Shown piece after piece: positions 60,696 to 64,000 of a stretch of DNA of 64,000 bases. Under the pieces are notes generated by a model. The model did not search any database. It was not told where the DNA came from and was given only the letters and a program-made list of their open reading frames with translations. The translations under genes were made by a program, and so were the position numbers. The stretch comes from Actinomycetota bacterium. Its GTDB lineage: Bacteria > Actinomycetota > Actinomycetes > S36-B12 > UBA10799. The stretch covers positions 248,001 through 312,000 of the forward strand of contig JACJWU010000002.1 of NCBI GenBank assembly GCA_020636995.1, given 5' to 3'. Every line of letters begins with the position of its first letter. Position 1 is the stretch's first letter.

Positions 60696-61259
60696 CTACC
60701 TCTCCCCGCCGGGCACCCACAACACATCGCCGCCCGGATTCGCCACCCGCCCGAGGATGAACAGCAGGTCCGAGAGCCGGTTCAGGTAGTGGGTGGTCAG
60801 CGGGTTCATCGAGTCGCCGTACTCACCGAACGCCTGCCATGTGGCCCGCTCCGCGCGGCGGGTCACCGTGCGCGCGACGTGCAGCAGGGCGGAGGCCTTC
60901 GTCCCCCCGGGCAGGATGAACGAGCGCAGGTTCGGCAGGTCGGCGTTGAACCGGTCGCACTCGGCCTCGAGGCGGTCGATGTAGTCCTGCGACACCCGCA
61001 GCGCCGGGCCATCGCCCCCGAGCGGGGTGCACAGATCAGCGCCGACGTCGAACAACTCGTTCTGGATTCGGCTCAGGACACCGATGATCTCCGCCGGAGG
61101 CTCTCCGAGTGCCAGTACGACGCCGATCGCGCTGTTGGCCTCGTCGACGTCGGCGTAGGCCTCGAGGCGGGGGTCGGTCTTCGACGTCCGGCTGAAATCA
61201 CCCAGCGAGGTGGACCCGTCATCGCCGGTACGGGTGTAGATACGCGTCAGGTTCACCAT
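60696..61259 (-). CDS. Cob(I)alamin adenosyltransferase, PduO type
   Basis: The 187-residue protein has the PduO-type motifs TRIYTRTGDDGSTSLGDF (ATP binding), YADVDEANSAIGVVLAL, QNELFDVGADLCTP, and SFILPGGTKASALLHVARTVTRRAER. It transfers adenosine to cobalamin to form coenzyme B12. The position after the atp operon matches Rv1314c. TAGGGT at 61267-61272 (minus strand) ends 7 nt before the ATG, so the mRNA is probably leaderless. It is divergent from the hydrolase gene by only 20 nt. Confidence 0.93.
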   Translation of the reverse strand: MVNLTRIYTRTGDDGSTSLGDFSRTSKTDPRLEAYADVDEANSAIGVVLALGEPPAEIIGVLSRIQNELFDVGADLCTPLGGDGPALRVSQDYIDRLEAECDRFNADLPNLRSFILPGGTKASALLHVARTVTRRAERATWQAFGEYGDSMNPLTTHYLNRLSDLLFILGRVANPGGDVLWVPGGER

Positions 61260-61279
61260 GGTTTCGACCCTAAGGCAGA

Positions 61280-63322
61280 ATGACGAGCATGGTGGACGTG
61301 CCCGAGATCAGCTTCACGTCACGGGTGGCGACCATGGCCTCGATGGCGTCGATCGCCATGTCGTACCAGCCGGGCCTGCTTCCCCGAAGTACCGGTGACC
61401 AAGCGATCCTCACCGGCCTGACCAGCGCGGTCAATTACGGGCTGGTCGCGGTCACGGGCTCCGCGGTGGAGGGTGCCGCCACTGCGGTGGTCGGGTCCGA
61501 GCGCATGCAGAGGCCAGGAGTCGCTGCGGCGACGCACGGGATCGCGAACGCCGGGCTGGTGGCGGGCAGCGTGGCCCTGCGACGGGTGTTGCCGCCGCGA
61601 GAAGGCGAACCGTTGCGTCGCGCGACGCTGCGCCGCGCAGGCTGGGTAGGTGCGCTCACCGGCATCACCGGCATGGTCGCCTCCGGGATCCTGGGCGCCG
61701 GCGAGATCCTGGAAGCCCGCACCGGGCGCAGCTACCGGCGCTTCGTGGGGCCGGGCACATTGGTCGCCGCGATGGTCGCCGCGACCGTGCTGACGGCGCG
61801 CAACCGCCGGGATGCCAAACGCGATCTGCTGCCGCCCCCCGTGGATCCGCTGCCGCTGTCGGATCAGGCTGCAGCCTACGAGGAACGCCAGATCGCCAAG
61901 TACGAGCGGGTCCCGCCCCTGACCCGGTCGCTGGTGTTCGGCGCGGGCGTGAGCGCGGGACTGCAGGGTGCGGCCTTCGTCGAATCGATGGCCTCCGAGG
62001 GGATCGCCCACCTCATCCGTCGTGTGGCGCCGAGCATGTCACCGTTCGCCAACTGGTTGGGTCACTCGGTGACCCTGGGTGCGGTCGGTGTGGCCGCGGT
62101 AGCAGGACTCGAGTACGTCAACCGTCAAGCCGACGCCGGTGGGGCGGCGGTGGAGGCTGCCTACAACAAGCAGCCCACAATGCTCACAGTGTCCGGCGGA
62201 CCCGGCTCTCAGATCCCGTTCGACACCCTGAGCCGGGAGGGTCGCAGGATCGTCAACATGGCGCTGACGGCCGACCAGATCACCGAAGTCACCGGTCGGC
62301 CCGCGATGGATCCCATCCGGGCGTTCGCGGGGATCGCCTCCGCGGAGTTGGTGGACGAACGCGTCGACATCCTCATGCGCGAACTCGAAGACATGGGTGC
62401 GTTCGAGCGGGAGGTTCTGTGCTTCTGTTCACCCACCGGGACCGGCTATCTGAACTACGTGATGATGGAGACCCTCGAGTACCTCACCGGCGGTAACTGC
62501 GCGACGTTCGCGTTGCAGTACTCGCTGCGGCCGTCCTTCATCTCCTTGGACCGGGTGGCCATGGGGCGTGAACAGAACCGCGCCATGCTGCACGCATTGA
62601 CGTGGCGGCTACGGGCGATCCCCGAGGACCGGCGGCCGCGTTTCGTGGTGTTCGGCGAGTCCTTGGGGGCACACACGATGCAGGACGCCTTCCTGCACGA
62701 GGGGATGAACGGCTTCGCCCGTGCCGGTGTGCAACGGGCGTTGTTCATCGGCACGCCGGCGGCCAGCGGCTGGGCGAAGCGCTGGCGGGCGAACAAGGAC
62801 AAGATCGATCCCGATGGTCGTGTCGTTGAAGTCGCCAGCTACGAGGAGTACGTGGCCCTACCGGAAGACCGGCGCAGTACTGCCGAGGTTTTCCTGGTCA
62901 GCCATCACGAGGACCCGATCGTGAAGTTCGAGCCCGAACTCGCGGTGCGGGTGCCGGCCTGGCTGCGACCGCCGCGCGAAGAGGGTGTTCCGCGGGGGTT
63001 GCGGTGGCGGCCGGTCGGGACGTTCCTGAACGTGGGGGTCGACTTGAAGAACAGCACCGACGTAGTGCCCGGGGTCTTCGTCGCGCGCGGCCACGACTAT
63101 CGCGCCGACCTTGCGCGCTTCACGGCGTTGGCCTACGACCTGCCCACCGACGAGCAGACGATGGTGCGGGTGGAACGCGCACTGCGTGAACGGGAACTCG
63201 AGTGGGCCACCGACCGGGTGCAGGCCGAGCAGCTTCAGCGCGCTTCCGAGGCACTGCAGCGGCAACTGAGCCAGTGGGGAATCACCGACCTGTCCGGGTC
63301 GTTGACGGCCCCCACCTCGTGA
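61280..63322 (+). CDS. Membrane alpha/beta-hydrolase (Abhydrolase_9 type)
   Basis: The 680-residue protein has an N-terminal half with four to six hydrophobic or amphipathic helices (LTSAVNYGLVAVTGSAVEG, GWVGALTGITGMVASGILG, GPGTLVAAMVAATVLTA). The C-terminal domain has the nucleophile elbow FGESLGAHTMQDAF and SPTGTGYLNYVMMETLEYL. This is the layout of PF10081 proteins in actinobacteria. The likely substrate is a lipid or ester at the membrane, but none is proven. The Asp and His of a triad are probably in HHEDPIVKF and VARGHDYRADL. ATG 61280 is used, and ATG 61289 is an alternative. It ends 4 nt before a CPBP protease gene. Confidence 0.82.
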   Translation: MTSMVDVPEISFTSRVATMASMASIAMSYQPGLLPRSTGDQAILTGLTSAVNYGLVAVTGSAVEGAATAVVGSERMQRPGVAAATHGIANAGLVAGSVALRRVLPPREGEPLRRATLRRAGWVGALTGITGMVASGILGAGEILEARTGRSYRRFVGPGTLVAAMVAATVLTARNRRDAKRDLLPPPVDPLPLSDQAAAYEERQIAKYERVPPLTRSLVFGAGVSAGLQGAAFVESMASEGIAHLIRRVAPSMSPFANWLGHSVTLGAVGVAAVAGLEYVNRQADAGGAAVEAAYNKQPTMLTVSGGPGSQIPFDTLSREGRRIVNMALTADQITEVTGRPAMDPIRAFAGIASAELVDERVDILMRELEDMGAFEREVLCFCSPTGTGYLNYVMMETLEYLTGGNCATFALQYSLRPSFISLDRVAMGREQNRAMLHALTWRLRAIPEDRRPRFVVFGESLGAHTMQDAFLHEGMNGFARAGVQRALFIGTPAASGWAKRWRANKDKIDPDGRVVEVASYEEYVALPEDRRSTAEVFLVSHHEDPIVKFEPELAVRVPAWLRPPREEGVPRGLRWRPVGTFLNVGVDLKNSTDVVPGVFVARGHDYRADLARFTALAYDLPTDEQTMVRVERALRERELEWATDRVQAEQLQRASEALQRQLSQWGITDLSGSLTAPTS

Positions 63323-63326
63323 CCCG

Positions 63327-64000
63327 GTGACCCTCGATCTCGTAGTCCTCGGACTGCTGATCATCGTCAACGTCCTCAACCATTCCCCGTATGTCTCCCA
63401 GCGCTGGTACGTGCCCACCGGGGTGATCGGCAGCGTGCTGATCGTGTGGATCGGATACCGAGCGGGCGTGTCCCTCACGGACATCGGCTTGGGGCCGAAC
63501 AGTTGGATCCGTGGCCTGATCTGGTCCGCGGCGTGTATCGGCGCGGTCACCATGGTCTACGTCATCGGCGGCTCCATGACCTTTACCCGCCGCTTCCTGG
63601 CCGACGATCGGGCGGTGCTCGGGCCGCGGACACTGCTGTACAAGACCCTGGTCAACGTGCCGCTGGGAACGGTGCTGTTCGAGGAGTTGGCCTTCCGTGG
63701 TGTGGGCCTGGCGCTGCTCATCGACTGGCTACCCCTGTGGCAGGCGGTTCTCGCGTCGAGTCTGTTGTTCGGCTTCTGGCACATCCTGCCGAGCCTGGTC
63801 ATGCACGACGCCAACGCCGCCGTGGGCGATCTTCTCGGCGGCGGCATCTGGGGCCGCATCCAGTCGGTGCTTCTGACGGTGGCGGGTACCGCGGTGGCCG
63901 GTGTCGTGTTCTGCGCCTTGCGGATCTACTCCGACTCGCTGCTGCCGCCCATGGCCCTGCACTGGGCGATCAACGGGCTGGGTTTCATCGCGGCGAGCTG
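63327..64000 (+). CDS. CPBP-family intramembrane protease, 3' truncated
   Basis: The frame runs from GTG 63327 to the window end (224 codons, no stop). It shows the three CPBP (Abi, Rce1-like) motifs: E-E-x3-R in VLFEELAFRGVG, F-x3-H in FGFWHILPS, and H-x3-N in LHWAINGLGF. Six or so membrane helices are evident. Family members cleave within the membrane or act as chaperone-like scaffolds. The substrate is unknown. It begins 4 nt after the hydrolase gene and is likely in the same operon. Confidence 0.87.
   Translation, partial: MTLDLVVLGLLIIVNVLNHSPYVSQRWYVPTGVIGSVLIVWIGYRAGVSLTDIGLGPNSWIRGLIWSAACIGAVTMVYVIGGSMTFTRRFLADDRAVLGPRTLLYKTLVNVPLGTVLFEELAFRGVGLALLIDWLPLWQAVLASSLLFGFWHILPSLVMHDANAAVGDLLGGGIWGRIQSVLLTVAGTAVAGVVFCALRIYSDSLLPPMALHWAINGLGFIAAS

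Overview
The window is high-GC DNA with frequent GTG starts, many 1-4 nt start/stop overlaps and TANNNT boxes sitting 6-7 nt before start codons. It also carries two gene blocks whose order matches Actinomycetota. It is therefore a chromosomal segment of an actinobacterium. It is not Mycobacterium itself: glyA sits between the sua5-type gene and wecA, as in Streptomyces, and block order and insertions differ. I cannot name the genus.

Layout. 1-2243: end of a hexapeptide acyltransferase, a PGM1-type ATP-grasp ligase and a small membrane protein. 2427-24409: a block in the order known from M. tuberculosis Rv3032 down to Rv3009c. It holds alpha-glucan glycosyltransferase, GH57 branching enzyme and methyltransferase (minus strand), divergent etfBA, then cysteine desulfurase, mnmA, a MetE-like protein, ligA and gatCAB. 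Inserted in it are an MBOAT/SGNH acylation pair, glycogen phosphorylase, two TRIC-type membrane proteins, an SDR and a P-loop kinase. 24425-34485: accessory and repair genes (VanZ, sbcD-sbcC, an alkyltransferase-like protein, a zincin, a DUF2089 regulator pair, PlsC, an LRV-repeat protein, a beta-propeller glycosidase) and tRNA-Arg(CCG) with a tandem tail array. 34486-61259: lipoprotein, argS, SDR, lysA, hom-thrC-thrB, rho, a PadR/HAAS insert, rpmE-prfA-prmC, sua5-type gene, glyA, wecA, the complete atp operon, a repeat-bracketed DUF559 endonuclease gene and cobO. The window ends with an alpha/beta-hydrolase membrane protein and a truncated CPBP protease.

Most genes are housekeeping: threonine/lysine synthesis, translation (argS, gatCAB, prfA and its methylase, L31, tRNA modification), energy (ATP synthase, ETF) and DNA maintenance (LigA, SbcCD). 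Many neighbours overlap by 1 or 4 nt, implying translational coupling.

The least ordinary content is intergenic. Three families of palindromic elements are built from direct units followed by inverted units. The first (R1) has a 19-nt period. The second (R2) has three 77-bp copies with identical internal geometry. The third (R3) has two copies of about 117 bp that bracket a DUF559 endonuclease gene. The tRNA-Arg gene is followed by two 103-bp repeats that recreate its 3' end and carry covarying hairpins. The atpD reading frame is broken by one missing base, most likely a sequence error.
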